From Sphingomonas sp. Mn802worker (GTDB taxonomy: Bacteria; Pseudomonadota; Alphaproteobacteria; Sphingomonadales; Sphingomonadaceae): 64,000 nucleotides of DNA. This document shows positions 63,581-64,000 of this stretch, piece after piece. The position numbers were made by a program, and so were the translations under genes. The stretch lies in NCBI RefSeq assembly GCF_000382485.1, contig NZ_AORY01000015.1:124001-188000 (forward strand), given 5' to 3'. Below the pieces are notes generated by a model, which was not told the origin of the DNA, searched no databases, and saw nothing but the letters and a program-made list of their open reading frames with translations. Within the stretch, counting starts at the first letter, position 1, and the number at the start of each line of letters is the position of its first letter.

Positions 63581-64000
63581 ATGACCCACATCGTCGCGAT
63601 CTCACCGCATCTGGACGATGCCGCCTTCTCGGTCGGCGGGCTGCTCGCCGCGCGGGCGCGGGCGGGCGTGCGGGTGACGATCGTCACCTGCTTCACCGGG
63701 AACGTCGCGCGGCCTACCGGTTTTGCGCTGGCGTGCCAGCTCGACAAGGGATTGTCGGCGGACCTCGATTACATGGCGCTACGCCGCGCAGAGGATATCG
63801 CGGCCTGTGCGGTGATCGGCGCACACGCGGTTCACCTGCCGCTATTGGAGGCGCCGCACCGCGGCTATGCGAGCGCACCCGAGTTGTTTGCCGCGCGACG
63901 TGCGGACGACATGATGCAGGAGCCGCTGACCGAGCAGCTTGAAGAGACGATCGACCGGTTGCGGCCGGACGTGCTGCTCGCCCCTTTGGCGGTCGGCAAC
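63581..64000 (+). CDS. PIG-L family deacetylase (3'-truncated by window)
   Basis: The first 140 residues are in the window, 10 bases after the glycosyltransferase gene. The N-terminal zinc motif is SPHLDDAAFSVGG, the LmbE/PIG-L pattern (PHxDD) in which the first Asp is the base. The continuing VRVTIVTCFTGNVA and RRAEDIAACAVIGAHAVHLP are typical. Members remove acetyl groups from N-acetylglucosamine in GlcNAc-inositol (MshB), GlcNAc-malate (BshB) and PI glycolipids. The histidine pair expected further on lies outside the window. Confidence 0.9.
   Translation, partial: MTHIVAISPHLDDAAFSVGGLLAARARAGVRVTIVTCFTGNVARPTGFALACQLDKGLSADLDYMALRRAEDIAACAVIGAHAVHLPLLEAPHRGYASAPELFAARRADDMMQEPLTEQLEETIDRLRPDVLLAPLAVGN

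Noticed and set aside
54966..64000. Direct assignment of the operon as mycothiol biosynthesis
   Set aside because: No MshC or MshD type gene is visible, and the operon contains YcaO, dehydrogenase and methyltransferase genes that mycothiol does not need.

Overview
The window is a GC-rich, densely coded bacterial chromosome segment, most likely from an alphaproteobacterium of the Sphingomonadaceae (Sphingomonas-like). This rests on the mix of genes: a NodT-type outer-membrane factor beside EmrAB, nucleotide-sugar genes for acidic exopolysaccharide, a heparinase II/III family enzyme, Tat-exported and YkuD L,D-transpeptidases, an SDHAF4-type DUF1674 protein and many GTG starts. The assignment is an inference; no rRNA is present. 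I saw no tRNA or rRNA gene, insertion sequence, prophage or CRISPR array.

Layout. 1-1.2 kb: end of motA and motB (flagellar stator). 1.5-3.3 kb: a glycine-rich double cold-shock protein and a glutaminyl-peptide cyclotransferase. 3.4-5.3 kb: glnK-amtB (ammonium uptake) behind a clear sigma-54 promoter. 5.3-8.4 kb: a DUF2007 protein, a flavin-binding oxidase, a chromosomal ccdAB pair, tldD and a small zinc-finger protein. 8.4-16.9 kb: an ABC ATPase, nadB, a class A beta-lactamase-like lipoprotein, polA and a Wzx-like flippase. 16.9-25.9 kb: purH, heparinase-like protein, rpe, rsmB, DUF1674, transketolase and transaldolase, so three non-oxidative pentose phosphate enzymes lie close together. 25.9-29.5 kb: wecB, a UDP-uronate epimerase and wecC (acidic sugar nucleotides). 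30-33 kb: a DUF885 peptidase, rpsD and a secreted small protein. 33-36.9 kb: chorismate mutase, a DegT-aminotransferase/FAD-oxidoreductase fusion and a family 2 glycosyltransferase. 36.9-39.2 kb: two L,D-transpeptidases and a TonB-like protein. 39.3-41.3 kb: kynA-kynU. 41.4-46.1 kb: a marR-OMF-emrA-emrB efflux operon. 46.2-49.8 kb: an M16 peptidase and two small unknown proteins. 49.8-53.9 kb: an operon of a phosphoesterase and three transporters.

The most unusual part is 54.0 kb to the right edge. A Crp/Fnr-family regulator is followed by a palindromic GTGAT-N4-ATCAC site and then nine tightly packed co-directional genes: inositol-3-phosphate synthase, an HD-domain protein, a SAM methyltransferase, a Gfo/Idh/MocA dehydrogenase, a zinc-ribbon metallo-beta-lactamase-like protein, a YcaO protein, a xylose-isomerase-like TIM-barrel protein, a family 4 glycosyltransferase and a PIG-L deacetylase cut by the window end. 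Six of the junctions overlap. The set reads as a small-molecule pathway that makes inositol phosphate, modifies and glycosylates it and deacetylates a sugar, with a YcaO enzyme activating an amide or carboxylate. No precursor peptide, TfuA or PxPxP tail is visible, so a classical peptide (RiPP) role is unlikely. I do not recognise this gene set as a described pathway.
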